In this document: positions 44,591-60,047 of the stretch, one piece after another
How positions within the stretch are numbered: the stretch's first letter is position 1
How the letters are laid out: the number at the start of each line of letters is the position of its first letter
Origin: Oreohelix idahoensis
Lineage: Eukaryota > Mollusca > Gastropoda > Stylommatophora > Oreohelicidae
Reading direction: 5' to 3'
DNA length: 64,000 bases
NCBI GenBank assembly: GCA_024509875.1
Contig: JAMPIV010012239.1
Coordinates: 1-64,000, forward strand
Notes under the pieces: model-generated
Told to the model about the DNA's origin: nothing
What the model saw: only the letters and a program-made list of their open reading frames with translations
The model's database searches: none
Translations under genes and position numbers: made by a program

Positions 44591-45674
44591 CACTGAAAAT
44601 TGGTTGCTTACAAACATTGACGTCACGTGATACTCTACATTGTCCAGCCATGAGCTCGCTATTGAATATAACGTTACCGTATTCGCACAGGTTTGGACTA
44701 TATTTTAAACATTCTTATCGACATCACATTTTTTGTTGTTGGTGATTTTCAATTTAATTAACTATAAGTACTTTGGTTGGTTCAACAGTAACTATTGTGC
44801 GAGTTTAAATCGATTTCTATCGAAAACTAAAATGACATAAACTGAACTTCTTTAACACGTGAATAATTTCATAACATTTGACTTTAAAAGATACCTATAT
44901 ATTTCCGCCACTATTTGTGCGATTCTATGACTTGCCGACTTGGTGATTTCATGACACTTTTAATTAATTTAATTGTAGATTAATTACAAACATCTTAATA
45001 TTCCATGAACAGTGTGGGACACTTATGACAGTAAGTTTAACTTAATTAGTTTAGTATTTTCGTTGCGCTAAATTAAGAGATTTTCTAATATTGTGTTCAC
45101 GGCACACTTTTCAATTTTCCCAAATCTCACCTCAATTATTATATGATCGAGCATCATTAGCGCTTGATATTTTTGGCACATAGATATAATTCATGTAGCC
45201 ACATTAGCATACTTGCTTAAGCTGTGTAGCTGATTCTCCCTACACCCTCTTTTGACTGTGTTGTTTCATTCGAGTGTGTTATTTTGCGCATTGATTTTAT
45301 TTAATTGTTACCCACTCTTACATTGATAAGCTTACATACCTACATTACTCATCTTAATTGTGTTCATTGATTGACATTTTTCTTTTAGCGTCTTGTTTGA
45401 TTGCTGTCACCATTATTCACCTTTTTCTTCCATTCTTCGCTACTATTATTTAATTTGCCACTTCTTAATTTGTATTCGGTACATTTTTGGTATATTATGT
45501 GTCATTTCTGTTGTTTGATTTTGAAATTTGTTTTCCTTTTACACACTTCTATCCCACTTTTACTATCTCATTATATTGACTTAACATTAATTATGTTTGA
45601 TTGATTATTATAAAATGGACTCTAATTGACTTCTCCGGCATATTTTAAAACAAAAAATCTCCGATTTTTTCTCC
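44591..45674. other. Non-coding AT-rich stretch
   Basis: No gene is seen apart from the short repeat at 45077-45128. Confidence 0.5.
45077..45128 (-). repeat. hAT-like terminal fragment, copy 1
   Basis: About 50 bp, GATTTTCTAATATTGTGTTC ... TTCAATTTTCCCAAA, nearly identical to 46749-46797. The CGGCACAC core resembles the ends of animal hAT elements. Confidence 0.5.
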
Positions 45675-46628
<954 letters not shown>

Positions 46629-46748
46629 TTACTTACTTACTTAGTTGTTCTTCTACCCTGGAGTGTAGAGGTTTGCCAGAGAGAACGCCATAATGTACTA
46701 TTGGCGGTCTTCCTCCTGGCCTAGTTCCAAATTAGTCCTCGGTCATTA
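46629..46748 (-). mobile_element. LINE 3'-end fragment related to 36586-36905
   Basis: The (TTAC)n tail followed by the same terminal sequence (TGTAGAGGTTTGCCAGAGAG against TGTAGAGGTTTGGAAGAGAG) marks another 5'-truncated copy of the same LINE family. It is more diverged. Confidence 0.7.
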
Positions 46749-47275
46749 AGGGATTTTCTAATATTGTGTTCACGGCACACTTTTCAATTTTCCCAAACTT
46801 TGCGGCACACCTATCTGGCCCCGCGCCAGAATAAAAAATTTGTGATATATACTTATTTAATACACTAATTTGTGGGTATTTTAGAAAAAAGACAACTGTA
46901 AATTTGATTTTCTTTAAATTGTTTAACATAATTAGAACATGTCTTTGACAAACACAAAACAACAAAGAACTGTTTTTCATAAAATTCTGATGGTTCTAAT
47001 AAGATACTTGGGCTTGATGCTTTTGAGTAATTTCTTCGGTATTTTAGTGCATTTGAGTTAAGCAAACTCTTATTTCATACTCAACAGTTTCTTTGTATTT
47101 AGTGCTTGTAAGTGTTGAAAGTCCCAACTGACATAAATATGACAGAGACAACTGCATCAACATAATTAAAGTTCGTTTTACAATAACAGAATACTCGTCT
47201 TTAACAGAAATCAAGAATGCATCTATGTGTATCTCAGTATATTTCATTTTAAGACTGCGATCAGTTGACATAGAT
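46749..47275 (-). pseudogene. hAT transposase C-terminal relic
   Basis: On the minus strand, 47271-47044 reads DAFLISVKDEYSVIVKR and LSYLCQLGLSTLTSTKYKET, continuing in another frame below 47065. This resembles the C-terminal dimerisation region of hAT transposases (consensus-like YLCE.GFS.L...K.K). The downstream end carries GCGGCACACCT and CGGCACACTTTTC motifs typical of hAT termini. No intact frame or complete terminal repeat is present. Confidence 0.5.
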
Positions 47276-47282
47276 GCTAACT

Positions 47283-48018
47283 ACTTCTTCTTTGATCCTT
47301 AGCCGCCGACCGTCAAAGCAGTCAGTGGCCATCACGCCTGGTGGTGTCTTGTAGGGCAACAACAAATTAATTCCACTTTGCTCGGTCGGTAGCCATCCTT
47401 CGTACAGTGCCCCAACTCTGTTTCATTCTTTGCATCTCAGCCTCCACAGTCCTCCGCCAAGTTGTTTTTGGTCGGCCACTCTTTCGTTTTCCTTCAGGGG
47501 TCCATAGCATAGCTGTTCTTGTGATGGCATCGGGGTCTCTTCTGAGGACATGGCCAACCCAGCTCCAGCGTCTGCCAGCTATGATGGTGTGCATGTCCTC
47601 TTGCTTGCTTCGAGTAAGCAGATCTTTGTTGGTGATGGTATTCGGCCAACAAATTCGGATAATTTTTCTTAGGCAGGTTGTGTGAAAAGAGGACAATTTA
47701 GACATTTCCTTCTCTGTTACTCTCCAGCATTCCGCACCACAGAGAAGCACATAAAGCACATAGCTCTGATATAATCTTAATTTTGTGCTTGTGCATTACT
47801 GTGAGGACTTCCAGATGTTGTTTAGACTAAAAAAGGCTGTTCTTGCTTTGTTCATTTTGTTGTTGATGTCTTTGCTTGCTCCGCCGTCTGGTGTTACTAT
47901 GCATCCTAGGTATGTGAAGGTGTCTGTCTGTTCCAGTTGCTGCTTCCTTACTGTTATGTGCTCAGGGTTGTTCACATTGAGCGTCATGGCCTCTGTCTTC
48001 TTTAGATTGAAGTTCCAT
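47283..48018 (-). mobile_element. 5'-truncated LINE, reverse transcriptase C terminus
   Basis: On the minus strand the 48077-47796 frame (FNLKKTEAMTLNVNNPE, FTYLGCIVTPDGGASKD) and the 47759-47367 frame (LLCGAECWRVTEKEM, CLRKIIRICWPNTITN, WSWVGHVLRRDPDAITR, GKRKSGRPKTTWRRTVEAE) are the end of a non-LTR reverse transcriptase, with a frame break between them. It ends near GGATCAAAGAAGAAG at 47283. It is the same family as 57452-58571 and loses homology to it near 48018. Confidence 0.88.
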
Positions 48019-48966
48019 CCCACGTAAGTACCGCCCACTGTACAGTGAACCTTGCCTGCTAGGTAGGAAGCACTCAACTTGGGTAGGAAGGACTTAACAT
48101 TTTAAAGGTAACAACACTTTAAATCCGTACATAAACATAATTAATGCAGTATTGTATGTATTGAGAAATGGTTGTGCCAGTAAAATTAAAGCTATAATAC
48201 ATGATAATTCCGTTTATTTTTCTAGGTGACAGTGTATAAATAAAGAAAATTAATAAAGTAAAACTGGATAGACGACATTCCTTCGACATATAGATCTAAC
48301 CAACGAAAATCAGTATGCGTCAGTTAAAAATCTGTTAAACATATGTATATTGCTTATTTAGTAACTACTATTACCACAAGAGCATTAAAAACTATTTTTT
48401 ACCTTAACATAAAAAGTCAAATAATTTATAACATCATCTGCTCGCATTGTGAAATGTGTTGCTGTTGTTTGCGTTCGCTCGACCATATCTCACTCTTACA
48501 TGCTGGCCTTATCTAAGTGGTATGTAGGCTTACCTTGTGTAGTAGTTTACAGCTGAGCTTCGATATCTGCACCTTTCGGCCCGACACATTCGATTTCAGC
48601 ACAAAATTGTTGCGGGTTTGCTTTCCTTGCCATCTCACGCCCATATGAATGCTTTACCTCATGTCCAATACAATGGTCTTCTGTGCCCAGAACACTTATA
48701 GCGGAGCGGGAAACGAAGCTTATTGTTTCGTCCGTAATAAGTATAATTGTAATCAAGTTAAGTTGTTATTGATAACTAGCTATTTTTGAATTACGATACA
48801 GAGCACTGATACTTTGGTCTCTGGTGGTTGACAGGTCGGAGCTATTGAATAGCTTATTACCGCGAATGGTGTGAGCCGATATTTGACAATGGTAATGAGG
48901 CTGAGTAACATCAGGACAAAAAAAAACTTTGAGAATGCAGCATAAGTAGACTTGACTCGGCACGAA
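48019..48966. other. Non-coding stretch with a SINE-like fragment
   Basis: Mostly AT-rich. The segment 48557-48640 (minus strand) is related to the SINE inside C gag; otherwise no gene is seen. Confidence 0.45.
48557..48640 (-). repeat. Fragment related to the SINE in C gag
   Basis: On the minus strand AAAGCAAACCCG ... GAATGTGTCGGGCCGAAAGG ... GATATC aligns with the body of the 28208-28364 insertion. The tail part is missing here. Confidence 0.6.
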
Positions 48967-49186
48967 CATGGACGATACTACTTTATTCTCATATAGTACA
49001 TGATCCAACATGGACGATAATACTTTATTCTAATATAGTACATGATCCAACATGGACGTTAATACTTTATTCTCATATGGTACATGATCCAACATGGATG
49101 ATAATACTTTATTCTCATATAGTACATGATCCAACATGGACGATAATACTTTATTTTCATTTAGTACATGATCCAACATGGACGAT
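48967..49186. repeat. 42-bp tandem repeat, about five copies
   Basis: The unit CATGGACGATAATACTTTAT ... CATGATCCAA repeats every 42 bp, starting at 48967 and 49009, and ends exactly where the D LTR starts. Confidence 0.92.
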
Positions 49187-51285
<2,099 letters not shown>

Positions 51286-51297
51286 GTCGTCCCCCCT
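51286..51297 (-). promoter_or_regulatory. Element D polypurine tract
   Basis: On the minus strand AAGGGGGGACGAC directly precedes the LTR start TGTGACAG. Confidence 0.6.
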
Positions 51298-51326
51298 TGA
51301 AGACATGAAACCGTTTTTCATGTTTC

Positions 51327-54300
51327 TTATATGACAATGAAGCTGCCTTGATCTGCAACGTCTGAATGATTGTTGTGTTCAATTTCATCCTCCTCTTCTG
51401 TGCTCCAATTCCTACTCATGAAGTCTGCTCCCACATTCTGTTTTCCATGAATGTATTCCACTTTAAAGGAATATACGCTTAATAGCAAGGCCCAGCGCAT
51501 GATCCTGGCGTTAAATTCCTTATTCGCGCCAAGAAAAGCTAGAGGAGCATAGTCTGTTTGCACCGTGAATGATACTCCGTAAAGATATTCATGTTGCCTC
51601 CTTATGCCATGAACAAGTGCCAGACACTCTCTTTCAACTGTGGAATATTTAATTTTTCTGCAGTATTCAGTTTACGGCTGCCATACGCAACGGGAAATAA
51701 CAGATTTGGATCGGTGTCATGTGCTTGGAGTAGTGTTGATCCGATGCCTTGACCCGATGCGTCGACCCGTAATATAAAAGGTTTCTTGAGGTCAGGTAGT
51801 TTCAAAAGGGAGTATTGAGACAGTTGTGTCTTAAGTGTGACGTAAGCTTGATCATACTTCGAATCCCAAATCACTTTGTCCCGTCGCTCCTTTTTGGTAA
51901 GGTCAGTAAGGGGTGCCGTTAGCCCGTTGAAATTTTTGATAAATTTCAGATAGTAAGCACACAGTGGTAGAAAAGAACGGGTGTCTTTCTTCGTTCGGAG
52001 CCTTTTAGTGGCAACTATTTTCTCAATGTTCTTGGTAGCTGGCCACACTGAGCCTTGAGAAATGGTATGCCCCAGGAAGTCTAGCTTTTCAAAATCGATG
52101 AGACATTTGCTAGGTCTGGCTGTGAGACCAGTTTCCTGTAGTCTCTTGAGGAGCATATCATCCGTAGCATTATGTTCATAATAGTTTTCTGATGCAATCA
52201 ATATGTCATCCATGAAATTATGGATATGGGGACTGTGCAAGGGTTCTAAAAGCTTTCTCATCATTCTGGTGAAGATTCCTGGTGCGTTGTGCAATCCGAA
52301 CCGCATCACGTTGAAGGTGTAGTGTCCTTCACTGGTGCTAAAAGCTAACAAAGGTTTAGTTTCCTCCTTGACCGGTATTTGATAATAACCTTTACTCAGG
52401 TCAATCTTGGAGAAATTTCTTACCTTGCTAAGGTTGGTGAACAGCTCAGAAGTACTCTTAGATGTTCAGGCTGGAATTCCGTTACTGTGTTAAGTAAACG
52501 GTAATCTATGCACCGCCGAACTTCCTTTTTGGGTTTCTGTAACAGTACTACACTCGAACTGGAAGGAGAGGTAGACTCATTGATAATTTCTGCTTGACGT
52601 AGCTTATCTATTTCTTCGCGTAGTTCATCTGCTTTAGCGTACTGAATCGGATAAACTCTGGTTCGAACAGGGGTCTCGTTCATCAATTTCATATCAAATT
52701 CTATGAGATTTGTTCGACCAGGTACACCCATTAAGACTGCAGTGTACTGTTTCAGTAGCGCCCTGGTTTCTGTCTGTTGTGCTTCCGAGAGATTTTCGCC
52801 GACTTTGACATCTTTGAAGGATTCCGTTTGTTGCAATGGATACTCCATGCAACTATCGTCATCTTTCTCATCTTCCGTCGCTATGGCGACCGCCAGCAGA
52901 TGTTCGGAGGACGGCACCGGTCTTTCCAAGTATTTATTTAGCAGATTTACGTGGTAGACCTTCTCCTTTCCTTTAATAGAGATCTTGTAGTTAGTGCGGG
53001 AGATCTTTTTAAGGACGGTAAACGGCCCTTGGCATCCGATGCAAAGTTTGTTGTTTCCGGTTGGAAGCGACAACAAAACTTTCTCCCCTGGTTGGAGTTC
53101 TCTCTCTTTCTTAGTTTTATTGTATGGTTTAGCGTGCTTTGCGCGTGCTTTCTTAAGGTTGGTTTTGCTAGGTCCCATCCTAGTCGTAACCTTTCCTTGA
53201 GCTCTAATACATATTTGCTTGCTGAGACGACTGTCCCATCAGCCTTCTGGACTGTCAGGGAACGAAGTAAGGCGTCTAGCGGCCCCTTTATAGGTCTGCC
53301 GAATAAACGTGTAACTGGTGGAAATCGTGTAGATGCCTGGGGAACTTCTCTGTAAGCGAATAAGGCTGCAGAAATGTAAAGGTCCCAATCTTCAGGTTTC
53401 TCTTGACCCAGCTTACGCAACATCATGGTGAGGCGGCCGTTGAAGCGCTCCACGAGCCCATTTTCGTCCGGATGTTAGGGGCTTGTGTGGATGTGTTTGG
53501 CCCTCAAGATCTTAAAGATCTCCTCCATTAACAGGCTACGGATTTGGGATCCGCTTTCCGTCAAAACTTGTTGAGGGAATCCCAACCATGTAAAAATTTG
53601 CACGAGGGCTTCTGCGACATGCTTGGAATCCGTGCATGTTAGCGGTATAGCTTCTGCCCACATAGAGCATGTGTAGACTAAGGTCAGGATAAACCTGTTC
53701 CTTCTTTTAGTCCTTTCTAGGGGTCCTACAATGTCGACAGCAAAACGTTCAAATGGGGTTTACACTATTGGCGTTTCCCCTATGGGAACAGAGTGTGTCC
53801 AATGCTTGGGTGCCACACGTTGGCACTGGACGCAGGATTTCACGTATCTGATAATATCTGTGTTCATTCCTGGCCACCAATAGTGAGTCGATACTCGCTG
53901 AATAGTGGCGTTTTGTCCCATATGTCCGCTAAAGCGAAGAGAGTGCCCTATTTCTAAGATCTGGTTTCTGTACTGTTTCGGAACTAGGAGCTGATTACCT
54001 CCTTGTTCAGAGTTGCCTGTTCTACAATAAAGTACGTCATCCTTAGCAAAAATGTCCCCGTTGTTTCTGGGGTCCTTGGCCATGGGCAGTTTCCTAAAGC
54101 AGGGCTCCAAGGTAGGGTCCTATTGTAGCGCCTCTTTTAGTTCCATAGGTAACAAATTTATCGCCGGTTCCCCTTCCTTCTGGGCTTGCCCTCTTGTGGT
54201 TACTGCTGCCACAATCAGCTCTTTCGGTCTCCCAATAAACATGTATCTACAGCCAAGTATGACTGGGTAGATAGGATCATCCATAATGGCCGCTTTGATA

Positions 54301-54491
54301 ACGCCTCTGACAAAATCAGAGTGTATTTCTACCAGTGCGATAGGAAGCGTCCTGGGTGCATCACTCTTAAAAATTATACATAGTTTGACGGTTTCTTCTG
54401 TCTCTTGACCGGGTTTGACCAAATGCCTTGAGACAATGCAATCAAAGGATAAACCCGTGTCAAAAAGACAAGACGTTGAAACACCGTTCAA
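51327..54491 (-). pseudogene. pol: Element D pol (PR-INT-RT-RNase H), frameshifted
   Basis: In transcription order: protease (54491-54120, FDTGLSFDCIVSRHLV); integrase zinc finger (54110-53760, HSLRFSGHMGQ...CVQCQRV); catalytic core in two frames (53663-53475 MWAEAIPLTCTDSKHVAEAL with LTESGSQ, where others have LTDNGSQ; 53453-52947 starting MERFNGRLTMM). The GPF-type domain and reverse transcriptase N terminus (53178-52420, RRCIDYRLLNTV) follow, then the reverse transcriptase core (52351-51602, FGLHNAPGIFTRMMRK, FMDDILIA) and RNase H D (LRVDASGQGIGS). The C-terminal part (51563-51327) ends VGADFMSRNWS. There are breaks between each pair. Aspartate to glutamate in LTESG would damage integrase. 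Confidence 0.85.
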
Positions 54492-55848
54492 AATAACAGT
54501 TCTTCGCGTTGAGGACCTTTCCCCCTCAGGTTGAGAATCACTGACATTGATTCAACCTTGCGAGGCTGTTTGCAAGCATCCGATGCAATTAGACCCGGTG
54601 TGTTTGCCCTGATCAGACGTCCCTGCTGTAGGGGTATTTCCCTTGTCTTAGCCATTATGGCCGCGCTGCCATGCAGGCCGTGCGGGTTTATCAGGATTGT
54701 TGTTGTTGGTGGAATATCGGGTCTTGTAGAATTTCGATTTTTCCTGGGGAGGTCTTTGGGGTACGGTTTCTCGTTGGTTATAGTGATTGGAAGAATGGGA
54801 AGACTGGGATGAATGGGATGTCTGTTCTAGATTATTTTTCCGAGAAGGCTCATCTGTCGGTTTGCGTTTAGTGCTGGGAAGTTCTGCCAACGCATCTACA
54901 TAACGCTCAGCCTTGCTGAGGATGTCATCCAACTTCAATGCGCCTTGTTCTGCTAGAAATCTGCGGGTTTCGTTCGACATAGTGGTATTTATTTGTTCTG
55001 TAAAGACAAATTCTAGAAGTCCTTCGTACGTAATGTGAAGCCAGGAAAGCTCCATACACTTTGTCAAATAACCCGTCAGCCGTGAAGAGAACTGCAGAAA
55101 TGTCTCAGTGCTCTCCTTTCGGCTGTTTCTGAACATTTGCAGAAAATTTCGAGCGTTCATTTCGAATCGCTGCAGTAAAGCCTTCTTTAACATCTCGTAG
55201 TTGTCTTGGCTGCTTCCCAGTTTGATGTACACGTCATAAGCGGTACCTTTTAGAGCCTGTGAAAGCTTCATGCCCCACCGGGAACTCTCTAGCCCATACA
55301 GATTCGCTATTCTCTCAAATTTCTCTAGAAACGTGTCATTTTTTCATTGGGGCTAGGGGAGGATTCTAGGGCAAAGGACATCGCTTTAAGTTGAGAAGAT
55401 TGAGTACTGGAGAGATCCGTTGACTGTGACTGGGGTGGAAACTCTCCATTGCTGGAGGAAGACACAGCACCACGGCTTTGGACCTCGAGGCCTTAAGTGC
55501 CAGTTCATGCTGTCTCTCCTTCTCTCGTTCCTCTCGTTGTCTCTCCTTCTCTCTTTCCCTGCGAGCTTCCATCTCTGCCTCAATTCTCTTATTTTCCACT
55601 TGACGGTCTTCCGCTTCTTTCTTCTCCGCTCTATCTTGTGCTTCCTTCTTCTCTGCTCTATCTTGTGCTTGCTTCTCTCTAGCTTCTGCTCGATCTTGTG
55701 CTTCCTTTTCCCTAGCTTCTGCTCTCTTCTCCTCTGCGTCGTATCTGTCAAGTTCTTTATTGACGAACGCGGTCACTTCTTCTCCTTGCAATCCTGTCTC
55801 CTTCGCTTCCTCTATTAGCATCGCCCAAAGTTTATCATGTTCAGCCAT
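54492..55848 (-). pseudogene. gag: Element D gag (SCAN-like), frameshifted
   Basis: The start MAEHDKLWAMLIEEAKETGL at 55848 parallels B gag. A coiled coil with repeats of about ten residues (AREKEAQDRAE, KKEAQDRAE) follows. After a frame break between 55366 and 55271, the capsid core reads MKLSQALKGTAYDVYIKLG, LKKALLQRFEMNARNFLQMF and ETRRFLAEQGALKLDDILSK, with the SCAN-like pattern. A basic Asn/Ser-rich tail ends near 54648; the zinc-knuckle region (about 54600-54500) is in yet another frame. Confidence 0.82.
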
Positions 55849-56542
55849 GTCAAAGAATTGAATGCCACTAAGTCGAGAAAAGAAGAAAAAAAGGAGGAGA
55901 AAAACTTTTAGCCTCTTTCGAGAAAAAACACCAAAAAAACATTACCTGAGATACCTCCTTCAGTTATCAGTTTTCTAAGCTATCGCTGTGATTACCTGGC
56001 AATTAAGCTCCTAATGCAGACGACAAAGCCAAATAAATGATAGATTAGCTAACAACTGAAAAAATCTACTATCACTAATAGTGGAGAAAAAAAAAATTTT
56101 TAAATATATTTATAAAAACAATTTTAGGAGAAAAAAAAATTTCCTTACAAAACTCTACCCAAAACTCTAATCACCGGAAGTCAGTTAAGAGAAGGGACGT
56201 TATTAACTTGACTTAAAGTCAGAACAAGCCGTCCTTTGCTTAGCTCAACTATGCTAACTTCAAAAAAACACTAGTGATTATTAAACAATCACGCGAAATA
56301 GCGGTCTGTTACAAAATTACCAAATATCATATATTTAACAAAGATTAAATTCAAACCATGTTTCCTGTAACTCTATTGCTGTGGAAAGAAACAAATCCTA
56401 TATGTGTGTGTGGTCAAACACCCAGGAACTTAAAGCGTTGTCTAGGGGGTAATTATTTATTCCTTAAATCACAAAATAAACTCAAAACACACTCTATATA
56501 GACTCAGACTTAGATCTTAATCCCGCGACGAGCCGACATTTA
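55849..56542 (-). other. Element D leader and primer-binding region
   Basis: Non-coding. On the minus strand, next to the LTR end, GCTCGTCGCGGGAT (about 56523-56536) corresponds to GCTCGTCCCGGAT at the B primer site. Confidence 0.5.
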
Positions 56543-57451
56543 TGTCGTAGATTTTATTAAGATAGGTTGAAAATTTTTAAGGTCCCGTCCGAGAAGAGGT
56601 GATAATGGTAAACTATGTGAGAATAAGGGGCAAGAAATAGCTTTACTTTTCACAAGGGTGAGAGTGTAAGAGGAAGGACAGTCTCTGGATTGAGTAATTG
56701 CTCTAATCCAGCCTATCTCATGACAATATTTAACTAGACGCACTTACTCTCCTGGTACAAATATACCAGTTACACTTCACTTACATATACACAATTCGGT
56801 AACATAATACGTACAGACGTGAAAACACTATGGTTAACATATAAGGGCATAGGTTTTGACCAACACGATAAGTTAAGGTTTATTATGTTTATTATCTAGA
56901 AAATCACAACATCAATAGCTTCTATCAGAAAGTATAGTTTACAGACATAAAAAAATGCAAGAAAATGTATTAACCCAATATGCCCTCCTCTATTGTAAAT
57001 GAATCCCAAAGTAGATCCCGACAGAGGTAACTAACCCAGAAGATTACAGTTAATAATAAGGTATAGGGATAGATCATAAAGTAAAAAAAAGAACCAAATC
57101 TCTAGTTAATCTGTCCTGAAACAAAGAAGAAAAGAAATAATATAACAGTATTAGCGAACCCGAAAAGACAGAAGTGAGTATAATGATTATACAAAATATG
57201 AAATATTAATTTCTCTTTCTTACAATCTGTCAGTCTGTGGCAACAAGCAATCACACTTACCTACTACTCTTGAACATATCAGTGTATCTTTGACATATTT
57301 TCAGGGTGGTGCTATCCAAGGGACCCCAGTTCCTCCAAGAATGATTAATTTTTCCTAATGGGGAATACCCGCTTAAATAGTGCTAATTTTTGTGTGTCAA
57401 AGTTCACGTCAGGTAGTGCGGGTAGATATATATATATATATATATATATAA

Positions 57452-58570
57452 TTTTTTTTTTTTCTTCTTCTTCTTCTTCTTTCTTTGATCCATAACCAAC
57501 AACCGTCAAAGCAGTCAGCGGCCATCACGCCTGGTGGCGTCTTGTAGGGCAACAACAAATTGATTCCACTTTGCTCGGTCGGCGGCCATCCTTCCTACAG
57601 TGCCCCAACTGTGGTTCATTCTTTGCATCTCAGCTTCCACAGTTCTCCGCCAAGTTGTTTTTGGTCGGCCTCTCTTTCGCTTTCCCTCGGGGGTCCATAG
57701 CATAGCTGTTCTTGTGATGGTATCAGGATCCCTTCTGAGGACGTGGCCATCCCAACTCTAGCGTCTGCCAGCTATGATGGTGTGCATGTCCTCCTGGTTA
57801 CTCCGAATAAGTAGTTCTTGGTTGCTGATGGTGTTTGGCCAAAAGATTCGGAGAATTTTCCTTAGGCAGATTGTGTGGAAGGAGGACAGTTTCGACATTT
57901 CCTTCTCTGTTACTCTTTAACATTCCGCACCATAGAGAAGCACAGAAAGTACACAGCTCTCATAAGTCTTAATTTGGTGTTTGTGCTGTACTGGGAAGAC
58001 TTCCAAATGTTGTTGAGAACAGCAAAGGCTGTTCTCGCTTTATTCATTCTGTTGTAAATGTCCTTGCTTGTTCCGCCGTCAGGTGTTACTATGCTTCCTA
58101 GGTAAGTAAATTTTTCTGTCTGTTCTAACTTCTGGTTCTTTATTGTTATTGGCTCAGGATTGCCCACATTTAGTGTCATGATCTCTGTCTTCTTCAAATT
58201 GATGTTCAGGCCAACCTGCTGGCCATACTTATTCAGTCTATCGGTTTTGTCTTGAATGTGTTGATGTGAATGCGCGAGTAGTGCAATGTCATCTGCATAT
58301 TCCAAATCTTCCAGCGTAGAAAACGTTGTCCATCTAATTCCTCTTGGACTGCCCTCTGTTGTCTTGCGCATCACCCAATCTATGACTGTCAAAAAAAATG
58401 TTGTTGATAAGGGGCATCCCTTTCGTACTCCTGTTTTCACTTCAAAAGTTGCATTACTCGATCCAACACTGCACGTAAAGTTAGAATAGAGGCTTTTTAT
58501 AATGGAAACAATGCGGCTGGGAATTCCATAAGCCCTCAGAATTGTCCATAGGCTGTCTCTGTATATGCTG

Positions 58571-58571
<1 letters not shown>
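57452..58571 (-). mobile_element. 5'-truncated LINE inserted in the LTR's (TA)n
   Basis: TA repeats lie on both sides (57426-57451 and 58572-58658), where the other LTR has one unbroken TA run. The minus strand encodes reverse transcriptase motifs GVRKGCPLSTTFFLTVIDWV, LEYADDIALLAHSH, LNINLKKTEIMTLN and FTYLGSIVTPDGG in the 58686-57910 frame. The usual C-terminal end is in the 57703-57515 frame (GKRKRGRPKTTWRRTVEAE, FVVALQDATRRDG). A (GAA)n/A tail follows at 57452-57480. YADD is intact, but the N-terminal half and endonuclease are missing. The clade is uncertain, possibly RTE-related. Confidence 0.88.

Positions 58572-58658
<87 letters not shown>
58572..58658. repeat. (TA)n microsatellite right of the LINE
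   Basis: About 87 bp of pure AT, the second part of the LTR's TA run split by the LINE. Confidence 0.97.
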
Positions 58659-58662
<4 letters not shown>

Positions 58663-58962
58663 CAAAATCTTCACCATGGGCAGCACACAGTAGTCCGTTA
58701 TTTAAGGAAAATGTCTGGTGGGTACACTGTTAGAAAACCATGAAGGATAAGCAAAGTGTCTCCTATCTGTTTTTATCTCTCACTCTGAGGTTGGGTGCCG
58801 GTTATGGACCCAGGTATTCTTTTTTCTGGATAAATCCACTTGAGAAAAGAAAAACTACGATAGTCAATATTCTGGAACAAATGTTTATATATAGATATTT
58901 GGCCACCACAGGCGGATCAGATTTGATGAAGTTGGGTAATTTCTTGTCCCGTTAAGATTTTT

Positions 58963-59198
58963 ATTCTTTAAATGTGGGCGTCGGCGTTTGAAAAAATGTT
59001 CACGACCGGAAATTTGACTGAATAACCTGAACGGTTCCTGCACATAAATCCCGTGTGGATGGGAAGGAGCAAAGCTCCTGACCGGGTTGGAAGGAAAGTC
59101 CACTGACCCACCAGCCTCGCAATGACATGTCATTGGGCCAAAAGAGGAGGAAAGCTCGAGTGCCGCTGGTTAGAGAGAGAAAAAAAATTCTTTAGATG
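58963..59198. mobile_element. SINE-like insertion (58975-59186) with 12-bp duplications
   Basis: ATTCTTTAAATG at 58963-58974 and ATTCTTTAGATG at 59187-59198 flank 212 bp that are absent from the other LTR near 50515. The insertion ends in an A-rich GAGAGAGAAAAAAAA tail, so it is a plus-strand retroposon. It codes for nothing I recognise. Confidence 0.8.
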
Positions 59199-59209
59199 TT
59201 TATATGTGG

Positions 59210-59212
<3 letters not shown>

Positions 59213-59270
<58 letters not shown>
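59213..59270. repeat. (CT)n microsatellite
   Basis: About 29 CT units, against about six at the same place in the D 3' LTR. Confidence 0.95.
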
Positions 59271-59272
<2 letters not shown>

Positions 59273-60047
59273 AAGAAAAACAAGAAGACCGCACAGGTCA
59301 AAATCTAAGACCCGATAATATTTTAAGAATGATTCTGGAGCTATTCAGACCGCTAGATCGCAGGGTTTATCGCCGCAACACAAGAAAACTGAAATAAGTC
59401 TCCACGTATTTCTATAGGAAATCCAGATAATTAAGACTCCAAAAATGCGTGCTAGACTATTCATAAAATCCTGATAGCAAACTGATAACTGAGTTTTATG
59501 AGCATGACTATATATATGAAATGGCGGATTTTTGTCTCCCCTATGACGAAATTCACACTTCTCGTAGGTTTTACAGTCAGTTCTTGAATAAAAGGATGTT
59601 TACACACCTTTTACCGCCAAGCTTAGCCGTTGCTAGAGATTTCTCCGCCCCCCCTCCCCCACCATAGGCGGTTCTCGTTCGGATGTTAATCAGAGGTGTT
59701 ACAGAACTCTGCTCACTCTTAGTGACTACAGAAGACGTCGATAACATGACCGCCGGCGCCGCCTCTGGTCCGCCTCTTTGAAGGAATGACAGTAAGGGGT
59801 TCAGAGATTGCTAACTATAATGGCGTGTGAGAGAAGACCGTAGGCGTGGCTAAATTAAATTTAAGACGGAGAGCGAATGACATGGCTTATAGCGCGCTCA
59901 CCTGGACGTGCTAATTAAGGAAACACGTGGAATTCACGTTTTTTATTTCAAAGAAAATGACGGGCGCCACTGAGATTAAAGTGTAGCTTTATTTTCATCT
60001 GTCACAGTCGTCCCCGCTTGAAGACATGAAACCGTTTTTCATGTTTC

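Larger units (their letters stand above)
51286..56542 (-). mobile_element. Element D internal region (Gmr1-like)
   Basis: A minus-strand element whose order is gag, protease, integrase, reverse transcriptase, RNase H, as in B, to which its proteins are most similar. It is flanked by LTRs 49187-51285 and 56543-60006, and is followed beyond the second LTR by the related element E. Multiple frame breaks make it inactive. Confidence 0.85.
56543..60006 (-). repeat. LTR shared by elements D and E
   Basis: It serves as the 5' LTR of D (left) and the 3' LTR of E (right). It is colinear with 49187-51285 except for a LINE (57452-58571), a SINE-like insertion (58975-59186) and an expanded CT run. On the minus strand it starts TGTGACAG and ends CTACGACA. 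Confidence 0.87.
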
